From the NCBI RefSeq assembly GCF_000243335.1, contig NZ_JH597773.1, forward strand, positions 3,094,156-3,158,155: a stretch of DNA of 64,000 nucleotides, in the 5' to 3' direction. Both the position numbers and the translations under genes were made by a program. The notes beneath the pieces are model-generated. The model ran no database searches and was not told where the DNA came from. It saw nothing but the letters and a program-made list of their open reading frames with translations. Of this stretch, positions 43,967 through 52,724 are shown one piece after another. This DNA is from Leptonema illini DSM 21528. Its GTDB lineage: Bacteria; Spirochaetota; Leptospiria; Leptospirales; Leptonemataceae. How positions within the stretch are numbered: position 1 is the first letter of the stretch; the number at the start of each line of letters is the position of its first letter.

Positions 43967-44665
43967 TCACCTGACCGTAGCAGCGAACAACTGAGCGCTG
44001 AAAGATACGATCTGCGATACGACGGGAAAAAGCACAGAAGCGGCAAGCATGGCCGCAAGAATCCAGCGCGTCTGCACGGTGATGGCGCCATGCAGCCCCG
44101 AGATCTCTCTATGAAGCAGCTGGATGTCGCTTTTCATCTCGGCACGCAGCTCTGCTATGCGGGCCACAAGCCGGGATTCAATGGAGGACTGCTCGGCCCG
44201 CAGCTCGGCCATTTCGCCGCGTAGCCCGGTAAACTCGCCGCGTAGCCCGGTAAACTCGCCGCGTAGCTCAGCAAACTCACCCCGTAAGCCGGCAAAGTCT
44301 CCCCGTAGCTCTGCAAATTCCACTCGTACTTCACGGAAATCATTCTTGAGATCGTCCATGCCGTCCTCAAGCTTCCCAATCCTGACCCTGAGTTCCTGGA
44401 TATCGGCCCGTACTTCATCACGTAAGGCAGCCATATCGGCCTTGAGCTCCGTTCGTAGCTCTCCCATATCGGCGCGAGTTTCGGCGATCTCCTGCCGTAG
44501 CCTGGAGATTTCAGTAGAAAGCCGGTTCTCGGAATGAGCCGAAGACATAGAGATCACTTCCTCTCTCAAAGCTAAGAAGGCCTGATTCAAACTGTCAACG
44601 AATTTCCAGGCGCCGGAGCCGAGCAGCTTTTCAAGTTCTGGTGGTAATTTTTTCAGATAGTCCAT
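43967..44665 (-). CDS. Coiled-coil membrane-tethered protein with heptad repeats
   Basis: 232 residues. Residues 45-190 are one long coiled coil with repeated LRGEFxG/ELRGEF heptads, and a C-terminal membrane helix (WILAAMLAASVLFPVVSQIVSF) follows. The DNA under the heptads is itself a 21-bp tandem repeat (44194-44340). ATG at 44665 has GGAGG seven bases upstream; the open extension to 44818 is unsupported. This resembles short DUF1640-type or CCDC90-like proteins. Function unknown. Confidence 0.75.
   Translation of the reverse strand: MDYLKKLPPELEKLLGSGAWKFVDSLNQAFLALREEVISMSSAHSENRLSTEISRLRQEIAETRADMGELRTELKADMAALRDEVRADIQELRVRIGKLEDGMDDLKNDFREVRVEFAELRGDFAGLRGEFAELRGEFTGLRGEFTGLRGEMAELRAEQSSIESRLVARIAELRAEMKSDIQLLHREISGLHGAITVQTRWILAAMLAASVLFPVVSQIVSFSAQLFAATVR
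44194..44340 (-). repeat. Seven 21-bp tandem units coding coiled-coil heptads
   Basis: Units start at 44194, 44215, 44236, 44257, 44278, 44299 and 44320. The two units from 44215 and 44236 are identical; the others differ at several positions. Each unit encodes one heptad (G-E-F-x-x-L-R), so the copy number can change by slippage without breaking the frame. Confidence 0.88.
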
Positions 44666-44792
44666 GGCGATCCTCCCGCTGATCCATAGATCGAGGTTCA
44701 GAAAACGGGCGAATGGAGCGGATTTTTCTGCATCACACCGGCAAAATTTTCGAGTTGACCCCTCCTTCGTTTTTCGCTTCCCTGGATATGTT

Positions 44793-44912
44793 ATGAAAGG
44801 CAGCACATCCGCATTCACGATTGAATCGGCGAAGAGCCTTGCTCTCTCGCTCCGCTCTGCCCTTCTCGTTCTTTCCCTCCTGCTTATCCTTCCCCTGCTT
44901 CTCGGGCTCTGA
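44793..44912 (+). CDS. Leucine-rich leader peptide upstream of leuA
   Basis: A 39-codon ORF from ATG at 44793, with GGA six bases upstream. The last 25 residues include 14 leucines (ALLVLSLLLILPLLLGL at the end), and the stop codon lies 100 bases before leuA. All Leu codons are CTN. This is the layout of amino-acid leader peptides such as LeuL, where ribosome stalling on leucine codons reports leucine shortage. It may instead be a membrane-active peptide, as it is also very hydrophobic. A TTGACC box at 44755-44760 might be a -35; no good -10 was seen. Confidence 0.65.
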   Translation: MKGSTSAFTIESAKSLALSLRSALLVLSLLLILPLLLGL

Positions 44913-45006
44913 GCCCGAAATATCGAACCTTGCGGCTATGCCGCCCCGCCCTCAGTCGGCTCTCTGAGTCGAACCACGTTTTGAAGCAGAACATTTAAGA
45001 AGGATA
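44885..45006 (+). promoter_or_regulatory. Predicted leucine-responsive leader RNA that hides the leuA Shine-Dalgarno
   Basis: TATCCTTC (44885-44892, inside the leucine codons) is the exact complement of GAAGGATA (44999-45006), which contains the leuA Shine-Dalgarno AAGGA. CTGCTTC (44895-44901) is the exact complement of GAAGCAG (44983-44989). The two helices nest with an internal loop of 2 and 9 bases. Inside lie further hairpins: TCGGGCT-CTG-AGCCCGA across the leader stop codon (44902-44918), GCGGC-TAT-GCCGC (44932-44944) and CTCAG/CTGAG (44951-44968). No T-tract follows any of them, so control of translation is likelier than a terminator. Hand analysis only. Confidence 0.5.
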
Positions 45007-45012
45007 CCTATT

Positions 45013-46725
45013 ATGACTACTACCAGCAAACGCCCCCATTCGCCGGGCAACAAATATCGCCAGTATACTCAGGTGAAACTGAGCGACCGCACCTGGCCCG
45101 ACCAAATGATCGAAAAAGCTCCCATCTGGTGCAGCGTCGACCTGCGTGACGGCAATCAGGCGCTGGTTACGCCGATGAGCCTGGATCAGAAGCTTGAGAT
45201 GTTTCAGCTGCTGGTCGACATCGGCTTCAAGCAGATTGAGGTCGGATTTCCGTCGGCCGCCGACGTTGAGTTTCGCTTTCTGCGCACGCTGGTCGAGCGT
45301 GACCTCATCCCCGCTGACGTTACCGTGCAGGTGCTGACACAGGCCCGCGAACATCTGATCCGGCGCACCTTCGAGGCGCTGGAAGGAATTCCAAAGGCCA
45401 TTCTGCACCTGTATAACTCCACGTCAGAGCTGCAGCGACGCGTCGTCTTTCGCATGGACCGACCCGAGATTCGCAAGCTGGCCATGGACGGAGCGCGGCT
45501 TGTAAAGGATCTGTCGTCTGAAACGTCGACACAGATCACGCTGGAGTATTCGCCTGAAAGCTTCACAGGAACGGAGCTCGACTTTGCCGTCGACGTCTGC
45601 GAAGGCGTGATGGAAGTATGGCAGCCGACGCGAGAGAATCGCATCATCCTGAACCTGCCCGCCACCGTCGAGATGTCGACGCCGAATATCTACGCCGATC
45701 AGATCGAATGGTTCTGCCGCAATCTGAACGGACGCGAAAACGCCATCATAAGCATCCATCCGCATAACGACCGCGGAACGGGCGTGGCGGCGGCCGAGTT
45801 CGCGCTGATGGCCGGCGGCGATCGCATTGAAGGAACGCTGTTCGGAAACGGCGAGCGTACGGGTAACGTCGACATCGTCACGCTGGCGATGAACATGTTC
45901 TCGCAGGGCGTCGATCCGCAGTTGAATTTTTCGAATATCAATCATATTCGTTCCGTCTGCGAGCGCAGCACAGACATCAAAGTGCATCCGCGGCATCCGT
46001 ATGCGGGCGAGCTGGTGTATACGGCCTTCTCGGGTTCGCATCAGGATGCCATCAATAAAGGCCTTGCCTATCGGCGGGAGCATGGCAGCGAGCTGTGGGA
46101 GGTTCCGTATCTGCCGATTGATCCGACCGACGTGGGGCGCACCTACGAATCGATCATTCGCATCAACTCGCAGTCGGGTAAAGGCGGAGTCGCCTACATC
46201 CTCGATACGGAGTTCGGTTACTCCCTGCCGCGGGCCATGCATCCTGAGATGGGTACGCTTGTGCAACAGGAGGCCGATAAGACGGGCCGCGAGATCACAC
46301 CTGACGAGATCCTCCAGATCTTTCAGCGCGAGTATCTGCATCAGGAAGAGCCGCTCGTTTTCGAATCGTTCCGGAGTTATCCGGACACCGAGGACGCAAC
46401 CGGAGAAGGCGTCGTCGCCGAGCTTGCTTTTTCAATGGAAGGACGTCGCTACGAACTTAAAGGCCGCGGTAACGGTCCGATCGACGCCTGCAAAAACGCT
46501 CTGAAACAATCGGGCTTCTTCGAGTATCGCATCGAGAATTACCACGAGCACAGCCTCGAAGAAGGGTCGGAGTCGCGAGCCATCGCCTACATTCAGCTTC
46601 GCAGCGATTCGGGCGCCTCGTACTTCGGAGCGGGCATCGACGTGAATATCAACAAGGCAAGCGTAAAGGCGATCTTCAGCGCTCTGAACAGAGCGGCCAA
46701 AGGCGCCGGCGTGATGATGGTGTAA
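45013..46725 (+). CDS. leuA: 2-isopropylmalate synthase
   Basis: First committed step of leucine synthesis: condenses acetyl-CoA with 2-oxoisovalerate. 570 residues, the longer LeuA form. Barrel motifs: WCSVDLRDGNQAL, the metal and base site; ISIHPHNDRGTGVAAAEFA with the metal histidines; GTLFGNGERTGNVDIV. The C-terminal 130 residues form the regulatory LeuA dimer domain that binds leucine for feedback inhibition. ATG at 45013 has AAGGA eight bases upstream. It stands alone without leuBCD, behind the leucine-rich leader. Confidence 0.95.
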   Translation: MTTTSKRPHSPGNKYRQYTQVKLSDRTWPDQMIEKAPIWCSVDLRDGNQALVTPMSLDQKLEMFQLLVDIGFKQIEVGFPSAADVEFRFLRTLVERDLIPADVTVQVLTQAREHLIRRTFEALEGIPKAILHLYNSTSELQRRVVFRMDRPEIRKLAMDGARLVKDLSSETSTQITLEYSPESFTGTELDFAVDVCEGVMEVWQPTRENRIILNLPATVEMSTPNIYADQIEWFCRNLNGRENAIISIHPHNDRGTGVAAAEFALMAGGDRIEGTLFGNGERTGNVDIVTLAMNMFSQGVDPQLNFSNINHIRSVCERSTDIKVHPRHPYAGELVYTAFSGSHQDAINKGLAYRREHGSELWEVPYLPIDPTDVGRTYESIIRINSQSGKGGVAYILDTEFGYSLPRAMHPEMGTLVQQEADKTGREITPDEILQIFQREYLHQEEPLVFESFRSYPDTEDATGEGVVAELAFSMEGRRYELKGRGNGPIDACKNALKQSGFFEYRIENYHEHSLEEGSESRAIAYIQLRSDSGASYFGAGIDVNINKASVKAIFSALNRAAKGAGVMMV

Positions 46726-46745
46726 GAACCGGCATAACTTGAACC

Positions 46746-46777
46746 CTCAAAAGCCGACACAGTTGTTGGCTTTTGAG
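46746..46777 (+). terminator. Terminator-like hairpin after leuA
   Basis: CTCAAAAGCC (46746-46755) pairs with GGCTTTTGAG (46768-46777); further pairs including G-U extend the stem towards the loop. Placed 20 bases after leuA. T-tract weak. Confidence 0.65.
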
Positions 46778-46805
46778 GTAGCCTGCCCAGGTGGTCCCTT
46801 GAAAT

Positions 46806-46840
46806 AGAGGCGCAGGAAGTACAGCACTTCCCGCGCCTCT
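46806..46840. terminator. Long hairpin at the end of the DUF5329 gene
   Basis: AGAGGCGCAGGAAGT (46806-46820) and ACTTCCCGCGCCTCT (46826-46840) form a 15-bp stem with one A-C mismatch and a 5-base loop, immediately after the stop codon of the minus-strand gene. Acts between two convergent genes; no T-tract. Confidence 0.65.
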
Positions 46841-46841
46841 G

Positions 46842-47267
46842 TCATTTATCTATCCTCTCTTTGCCGTCTAACTCTTTCAATTTGCGATGCAACCAGATTC
46901 CGGCCTTCTCAGTACGGCCGTCGGGAAATTTGAGATAGTAGGGAGATCCCGTAATCGACGATTTCGATGCAAGGTAGTCGATGAACTGCTCGGCCGTACT
47001 GATGCGGTTCCCTGCATTATTGAACTTGAGGCGCATATGAGAGGCGGCGTCGGCGGCCGAGTGCTCGCTGCCGTTACGAATAAAAATCAGGCCAGATTTC
47101 TCCACTGCGGCGATGAGAGCGTCGATGCGCTGCTTTTCGCGGGCTGACGGAGCGGCTGTGAGGGAGCCGTCACTGTCAATCATGATGGGCAATGGCAGGA
47201 CTGCAGAAATGGCGAAGACGGAAAGCACTGCAAACGGAAGGATTTTCAGTTGGATTTTGAGACGCAT
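46842..47267 (-). CDS. DUF5329/YfeK-like exported protein
   Basis: 141 residues with a signal peptide (ILPFAVLSVFAISAVLPLPI). Mature part contains IDALIAAVEKSGLIFIRNGSE, AADAASHMRLKFNNAG and ISTAEQFIDYLASKSSITG, which match the DUF5329 (YfeK) proteins. Function unknown. It is alone, between leuA and the polysaccharide locus. Confidence 0.75.
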   Translation of the reverse strand: MRLKIQLKILPFAVLSVFAISAVLPLPIMIDSDGSLTAAPSAREKQRIDALIAAVEKSGLIFIRNGSEHSAADAASHMRLKFNNAGNRISTAEQFIDYLASKSSITGSPYYLKFPDGRTEKAGIWLHRKLKELDGKERIDK

Positions 47268-47308
47268 AATTCAACAGTAGCCCACCGACTGCAACGGGGC
47301 AAGTACAA

Positions 47309-48673
47309 TCAGCGCCCACCGCCGAAGAGAACAACCCGCACAGTTTTCAGTAGGATGTTGATGTCAAGCAGGGCCGTGTAGTTCTTAATATAATACAGAT
47401 CGTATTCAAGCTTGTGAACGGTATCATCTATGTTTGCCCCATAGGGGTACATCACCTGGGCCCATCCGGTCAGGCCGGGACGCACAAGATGTCGCAGATT
47501 GTAGAACGGGATCTGCCGCTCGTACTGCTGTGTCAGCTTCGTCCACTCGGCTCGCGGCCCGATAAGACTCATCTGCCCCATGAGAATATTGATCAGTTGT
47601 GGAAGCTCGTCAAGTCGGCTGAGGCGCAGAATGCGGCCGAAACGGGTAACCCGACTATCCCCTTCCTGAGTATATGGGCTCTGCTTATCGGCCCCAGGGA
47701 TCATGGTGCGAAATTTGAACACACTGAACGTCTGTCCGCTTATTCCCGTTCGCTCCTGACGGAATAGAATCGGGCGTCCTGAATCGATAAAGAGCGCAGC
47801 GGCAATCATTAGCATGAATGGAACGCTTCCGATCAACAAAAAAGCCGCAATGGTGTAATCCATCACGGTCTTGAGCCGAAGACCGATCGGATTCGAGAGC
47901 ACAAAAAATCCTCTGCTGATCATGAAATGAGAATGAGCGACAAAGTAGAGAGGAACTTTAAGAAAATAACGCTCGTAGAAAGAAACAAGATCAAAAATGC
48001 GAAGGCCGCCCATACGCCGACTTAGAAGCAGCTCCATCTGATCTCCGGATAACGCTTCAGTCGCTATGATAACGCCGTCCCATTGACTTTCCAGCGCTCG
48101 AGGCAAAGCCGATTTCATCGGAAGCACCTGTTCTCCGGCCGGCCCTCTGACCGGTTGCGGCGAATCGCGCTCCATGAAAACCACCTCCCACATAGGAAAG
48201 CGGCGACGAACCTCTTTATCGATCGGCTCAAGAAATCGCTTCTCGGTTAAGATCAACCAGCGGCTTTGCATTTTCGCCTGATCAAAAACGCGAGCAAAGA
48301 CGAAGCGTGAAGAAACCGCATAAATGCCGAAGAACCCGAGAGCGAAATACAGCACGCTTCGACCGACATACGCCTGGAGCTCATGACCGAAAACCAGGAA
48401 GGCCACCAGGCTGAGAACTATGGTCAGGATTAAAAGCGCTGGCAGCATCCTGGTAGCGAGCCCCATGCGTGAGTAGTGGCTCCATGGGTTATACACATCC
48501 ATCACAAGAAAGACGCCTGCAAGAAAAGGCAAAAACCACGGCGTTCCGGGCATAACGAAGCTTTCGTAGAAAAAGCCTCTTCGCAATAGATGACCGAGCT
48601 GATAGCTGACCAGAAAGGCCAGCAAATCCAGCATCAGCAGTCCATACTTAGCGAAACGCAGCGTGTGCAGCAT
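47309..48673 (-). CDS. Undecaprenyl-phosphate sugar phosphotransferase (WbaP/WcaJ-type)
   Basis: 454 residues. Five N-terminal membrane helices, a CoA-like middle domain, and the C-terminal bacterial sugar transferase domain: SGRPILFRQERTG, FSVFKFRTMI, LRLSRLDELPQLINILMGQMSLIGPRAE and RHLVRPGLTGWAQV. It transfers a sugar-1-phosphate (often glucose or galactose) to undecaprenyl phosphate, starting the lipid-linked repeat unit. ATG at 48673 is two bases after the upstream stop. Last gene of the minus-strand polysaccharide operon. Confidence 0.92.
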   Translation of the reverse strand: MLHTLRFAKYGLLMLDLLAFLVSYQLGHLLRRGFFYESFVMPGTPWFLPFLAGVFLVMDVYNPWSHYSRMGLATRMLPALLILTIVLSLVAFLVFGHELQAYVGRSVLYFALGFFGIYAVSSRFVFARVFDQAKMQSRWLILTEKRFLEPIDKEVRRRFPMWEVVFMERDSPQPVRGPAGEQVLPMKSALPRALESQWDGVIIATEALSGDQMELLLSRRMGGLRIFDLVSFYERYFLKVPLYFVAHSHFMISRGFFVLSNPIGLRLKTVMDYTIAAFLLIGSVPFMLMIAAALFIDSGRPILFRQERTGISGQTFSVFKFRTMIPGADKQSPYTQEGDSRVTRFGRILRLSRLDELPQLINILMGQMSLIGPRAEWTKLTQQYERQIPFYNLRHLVRPGLTGWAQVMYPYGANIDDTVHKLEYDLYYIKNYTALLDINILLKTVRVVLFGGGR

Positions 48674-48674
48674 C

Positions 48675-49640
48675 TTACACCTCGATTCCATCAGCCTGCA
48701 GCATTGAACCAATGATCTCTTCAAGAGAGCGGCTGTTTCTCCAGGAAAGGGTGGCGGCGATTTTCGATGGATTACCGCAGAGCGGTATATGCTCCGATGG
48801 TCTGAAGAAGCGCGGGTCGGTCGCGACGTACTTTGCATAATCGAGTCCCGCCAGACGAAAGGCAATATCGACAAAGTCTCGGACGGAATGCAGTTTGCCC
48901 GTCGAAACGATAAAGTCATCGGGCGTTTCAGTCTGCAGCATTCGCCACATCGCTTCGACGTAATCGGGAGCCCATCCCCAGTCGCGCAGAGCGTCAAGAT
49001 TACCGAGAGAGAGCGTGCTCGCCTCGCCGCGAGCGATCTTCGCCACGGTAGATGTGATCTTTCTCGTTACGAATTGATGCCCGCGGCGGGGCGATTCGTG
49101 ATTATACATGATGCCGGTGCAGGCAAAGAGCCCTTCTTTATCGCGATAATTACGGATCATGTAGTACGAAGCGATTTTTGAAATACCGTAGATGGACTTT
49201 GGATTGAAACGAGTCAGCTCGGTTTGCGGGCTTTCATCGGGTTCGCCGAACATCTCAGAAGAGCCTGCGAAGAAAAGGCGACAGGACGGTTTCAGTTCTT
49301 TGATCGTAGAAAGCAGGTAGTGAGTGGAATTGAAGTTGTTATTCAGGATCAGGAATTCGTCGTCAAAGTTATAGTGGACGAACGACGAAGCGGCCAGGTG
49401 ATAGCATTCATCGGGCTGAATGTCGCGAAAGAGCTTGTAAAGGCTGAGGTGGTTATTCACCGAAACCGGATGCAGATGAATGCGATCGATTGAATGGCTG
49501 AGATTGCCAAGCCTGTGATTGGCGTCTTCGACGGACTCACGCTTGACGATGCCGTGCACCTCATAGCCTTTTGAGAGAAGCAGGTCGGCCAGATAAGAAC
49601 CGTCCTGACCGGCAACCCCTGTGATCAGCGCCTTTTTCAC
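48675..49640 (-). CDS. GDP-mannose 4,6-dehydratase-like SDR (Gmd paralogue)
   Basis: 321 residues, extended SDR. NAD(P)-binding GVAGQDGSYLADLLLSKG, FAGSSEMFGEPDESPQTE, catalytic YGISK, and CTGIMYNHESPRRGHQFVTRKI, a Gmd-type segment. It is close to, but shorter than, the Gmd at 50695 and lacks that protein's residues in several places, so it may act on a related nucleotide sugar or reduce the 4-keto product. Overlaps the GDP-fucose synthase gene by four bases. Confidence 0.75.
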   Translation of the reverse strand: MKKALITGVAGQDGSYLADLLLSKGYEVHGIVKRESVEDANHRLGNLSHSIDRIHLHPVSVNNHLSLYKLFRDIQPDECYHLAASSFVHYNFDDEFLILNNNFNSTHYLLSTIKELKPSCRLFFAGSSEMFGEPDESPQTELTRFNPKSIYGISKIASYYMIRNYRDKEGLFACTGIMYNHESPRRGHQFVTRKITSTVAKIARGEASTLSLGNLDALRDWGWAPDYVEAMWRMLQTETPDDFIVSTGKLHSVRDFVDIAFRLAGLDYAKYVATDPRFFRPSEHIPLCGNPSKIAATLSWRNSRSLEEIIGSMLQADGIEV

Positions 49641-50692
49641 TTTTTCTTTGCCTCACTACAATACTGACGGTAAACCCCGTTGATACCGTCGCGAAGACTA
49701 ATCTTCGCCCTCCAGCCAAGTGCTGCCAGCTTCGATACGTCCATCAGCTTGCGCATCGCTCCGTCGGGTTTTGCCGGATTGAATCGTAGCTCTCCCTCAA
49801 AACCGACGATCTCCCGAATCATGGAAGCCAGATCGGCGATGCTCAGATCGATACCGCTGCCGATATTGATATGCGTATTGCGAACTTCGGTCATACCGGC
49901 CGAAAGATCACCGAAATCAACATTCTGCATCAACCAGACACAGGCATCAGCCATATCGTCGCTATGCAGAAATTCACGAAGCGGCCTGCCCGTACCCCAG
50001 ATCTCCACAGCATCGGCAGAAACTCCGATCCGACCGAGCATGGCCTCAGCTTCGTCATTGCCGGCAAGGCCAAGATTCAGTCGGAGCTCGCTCCATCGTT
50101 CCTCACGGAGCAGTCTCGCCAGATGCATCTTTCGAAGAAGAGCGGGAAGAACGTGTGATTTCTCCAGATCGAAATTGTCGTTCGGCCCGTAAAGATTCGT
50201 TGGCATGACGCTCATGAAGTTCGTGCCGTATTGTAGATTGAGAGATTCGCAGAGCTTGATACCGGCAATCTTCGCTATAGCATAGGGTTCGTTTGTGTAT
50301 TCCAGCGTAGAAGTCAGCAGAGCATCTTCGCTCATCGGCTGCGGCGCCTCTTTTGGATAAATGCAGCTGCTACCGAGAAAGAGCAGTTTCTTCACCCCCG
50401 CCCGCCAGCTTTCTCCGATAACGTTGTTCTGAATCTGTAGATTTTTCAGGATGAAGTCGGCGCGATAAACGTTGTTGGCAAGGATGCCTCCTACCTTGGC
50501 GGCGGCGAGAAAGACATACTCGGGCCGCTCGCGCTCGAAAAAATCCGCGACGGCTCGTTGATCTTCAAGATCAAGCTCATCATGCGTTCGCAGAATCAGG
50601 CTTGAGTAACCCTCTTTCTCCAGACGCCTCACAATGGCAGAGCCGACCAGGCCTCGATGACCGGCGACGAAAATACGGCTTTGCAGGTGCAT
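49637..50692 (-). CDS. fcl: GDP-L-fucose synthase
   Basis: 351 residues. GHRGLVGSAIVRRLE cofactor loop, VFLAAAKVGGILANNVYRADFI, LGSSCIYPKEAPQP, and YAIAK with the catalytic tyrosine and lysine; MPTNLYGPNDNF follows. Converts GDP-4-keto-6-deoxymannose, made by Gmd, to GDP-L-fucose by epimerisation and reduction. ATG at 50692 has GGAG nine bases upstream and lies two bases after the gmd stop. GTG at 50701 is an unlikely start. Confidence 0.9.
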   Translation of the reverse strand: MHLQSRIFVAGHRGLVGSAIVRRLEKEGYSSLILRTHDELDLEDQRAVADFFERERPEYVFLAAAKVGGILANNVYRADFILKNLQIQNNVIGESWRAGVKKLLFLGSSCIYPKEAPQPMSEDALLTSTLEYTNEPYAIAKIAGIKLCESLNLQYGTNFMSVMPTNLYGPNDNFDLEKSHVLPALLRKMHLARLLREERWSELRLNLGLAGNDEAEAMLGRIGVSADAVEIWGTGRPLREFLHSDDMADACVWLMQNVDFGDLSAGMTEVRNTHINIGSGIDLSIADLASMIREIVGFEGELRFNPAKPDGAMRKLMDVSKLAALGWRAKISLRDGINGVYRQYCSEAKKK

Positions 50693-50694
50693 GC

Positions 50695-51837
50695 TCACCA
50701 CTCCGCGCTTTCAAGAACCTTGTGGCCATGAACATGCAGCAGCCTATCGCGCTGAAAGAGCTTCACATCGGACTGCACCATCTCGCTCACCATCTGGTCA
50801 AGCGTACACTGCGGAGTCCATCCAAGCTTTTCCTTTGCCTTTGTCGCGTCGCCGACAAGCAGATCGACCTCTGCCGGACGATAGTACTGTGGATCGACGG
50901 CGATAACCTCGTCGCCCGCTTTCAACGAAGGCTTTGATTTAACGATGGATTCAAAACGGGCCTCATCGATGGAGGCGACGACGGCCACCTCTTTCTCTTC
51001 TGCCCCACGAAAATCCAGGGATACGCCGATCTCACCGAAGGCCATACGGCAGAAATCGCGGATCTCAGTCGTTTTGCCGGTCGCAATGACATAATCGTCG
51101 GGCCCGGGTTGTTGTAGAATGCGCCACATCGCATCGACGTAATCACGAGCATGGCCCCAGTCCCTTTTCGCGTTAAGATTGCCAAGATAGAGCTTCTTTT
51201 GCATACCGAGCGCAATGGCTGCGACGGCCCGCGTGATCTTTCGCGTTACAAAGGTCTCGCCGCGGATAGGACTCTCGTGATTGAATAGAATACCGTTGCA
51301 GGCATACATACCATACGATTCGCGATAGTTCTTCGTGATCCAGAATCCATAGATCTTCGCTACGCCGTAAGGGCTTCGCGGGTAGAAGGGCGTCGTCTCT
51401 TTCTGGGGGATCTCCTGAACCAGACCATACAGCTCAGAGGTGGAGGCCTGATAGATGCGTGTCTTCTGCGTCATGCCAAGCAGGCGCACAGCCTCAAGGA
51501 TACGCAACGTCCCGATGCCGTCGGCGTTAGCCGTGTACTCGGGGGTCTCAAAGCTGACCTTTACATGACTCATGGCAGCGAGGTTATATATCTCGTCGGG
51601 CTGGGTTTCTTGTACGATACGGATCAGATTCGTCGAATCGGTGAGGTCGCCATAGTGTAGATGAAGCCTGACATCCTTTTCATGACGGTCCTTATACAGA
51701 TGATCGATGCGGTCGGTGTTGAAAAGCGAGGCTCTGCGTTTGATACCGTGGACCGTATAGCCTTTCTGCAGCAGCAGCTCGGCCAGATAAGCACCGTCCT
51801 GCCCTGTGATCCCTGTTACGAGTGCTGTTTTTGCCAT
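50695..51837 (-). CDS. gmd: GDP-mannose 4,6-dehydratase
   Basis: 380 residues, standard for Gmd. [22 protein letters not shown] loop, [16 protein letters not shown] with the catalytic Thr/Ser and Glu, SPYGVAK with the catalytic Tyr-Lys, and [16 protein letters not shown]. Forms GDP-4-keto-6-deoxy-D-mannose, the common precursor of fucose, colitose and perosamine. Together with the following fcl gene it makes GDP-L-fucose. Confidence 0.93.
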   Translation of the reverse strand: MAKTALVTGITGQDGAYLAELLLQKGYTVHGIKRRASLFNTDRIDHLYKDRHEKDVRLHLHYGDLTDSTNLIRIVQETQPDEIYNLAAMSHVKVSFETPEYTANADGIGTLRILEAVRLLGMTQKTRIYQASTSELYGLVQEIPQKETTPFYPRSPYGVAKIYGFWITKNYRESYGMYACNGILFNHESPIRGETFVTRKITRAVAAIALGMQKKLYLGNLNAKRDWGHARDYVDAMWRILQQPGPDDYVIATGKTTEIRDFCRMAFGEIGVSLDFRGAEEKEVAVVASIDEARFESIVKSKPSLKAGDEVIAVDPQYYRPAEVDLLVGDATKAKEKLGWTPQCTLDQMVSEMVQSDVKLFQRDRLLHVHGHKVLESAEW

Positions 51838-51974
51838 GTGTGCGGTACCTTTGCTCTGTTGTAGCGGAAAAATTTATCCAGAAAACAGCTTCCCGTGGAT
51901 CGGGTAGAGAGGCAAGCGGAAATGAGGAGCAAGCCTTTGCTGCCTGCATCACCCCAACAGATGAGAAGTGTTCA

Positions 51975-52724
51975 CTATGTCAGAAGCTGACGGATTTTCA
52001 GTACTGGCTTCAACAATGGCAACCAGACCGGAGCCTTCAGACCGTTTTTCTTGAAAGCAAGATAGCTTTCTTGATTTGCCCTCCAGATGTTTTTCAGGCT
52101 CCGATTGCTTGCTCCACCCGTTCGCATCTTCACCTTTACGCCCGGAAGATAGAGGCTGTTCAGCCGCTCCTTTTCCATCAGGCGAAGCATGAACTCGTAA
52201 TCGGCTGCAATCCGCAATTCCTCGTCAAACAGGCCGCAGCGCTCGTATACGGAGCGACGCACAAAGAACGAAGGATGAGGCGGATGCCACCCCCTCTTAA
52301 AACTGCCGGGTTTAAAGGCGGAGGAAATCCATCGACGAACGACGTGATCGGTATTCACGGCATCGACGTATTCGAGATCACCATAAACGATATCGACGTC
52401 AGGATTCAAGCGAAACGCTTCGGCCACGTCATGCAAAATAGCAGGCCTCGCGTAATAATCATCGGAATTCAGAATTGCGACGATATCGCCCTTTGCCAGG
52501 TGCAATCCCTTGTTCATTGCGTTGTAAATGCCTTTATCGGGCTCGCTGACGAATGTGGAGATACGATTGCCGTAGCTACGGACTATATCGGGGGTAGCGT
52601 CTTCTGACGCCCCATCGATCACAACATAGTCAAGATCGATTCCCTGCTGCGACAGAACGGATTCAATGCAACTGCGAATCGTTGCCGCACTGTTAAAGCA
52701 GACTGTAATGACGGAGATTTTCAC
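51975..52724 (-). CDS. Glycosyltransferase, family 2
   Basis: 249 residues, GT-A fold. VSVITVCFNSAATIRSCIES, YVVIDGASEDATPDI with the nucleotide-binding aspartates, SEPDKGIYNAMNKGLHLA and VAILNSDDYYA with the metal-binding DxD-type site. Similar to the neighbour at 52721, so the two probably arose by duplication. It overlaps that gene by four bases. The 137 bases between its end and gmd hold no gene. Confidence 0.87.
   Translation of the reverse strand: MKISVITVCFNSAATIRSCIESVLSQQGIDLDYVVIDGASEDATPDIVRSYGNRISTFVSEPDKGIYNAMNKGLHLAKGDIVAILNSDDYYARPAILHDVAEAFRLNPDVDIVYGDLEYVDAVNTDHVVRRWISSAFKPGSFKRGWHPPHPSFFVRRSVYERCGLFDEELRIAADYEFMLRLMEKERLNSLYLPGVKVKMRTGGASNRSLKNIWRANQESYLAFKKNGLKAPVWLPLLKPVLKIRQLLT

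Noticed and set aside
44194-44340. Regular 21-bp repeats as a possible CRISPR array
   Set aside because: No unique spacers, units are contiguous and encode heptads in frame inside a gene.
44902-45012. Classical intrinsic terminator in the leuA leader
   Set aside because: Hairpins exist but no run of T follows any of them, so transcription attenuation of the trp type is not supported.
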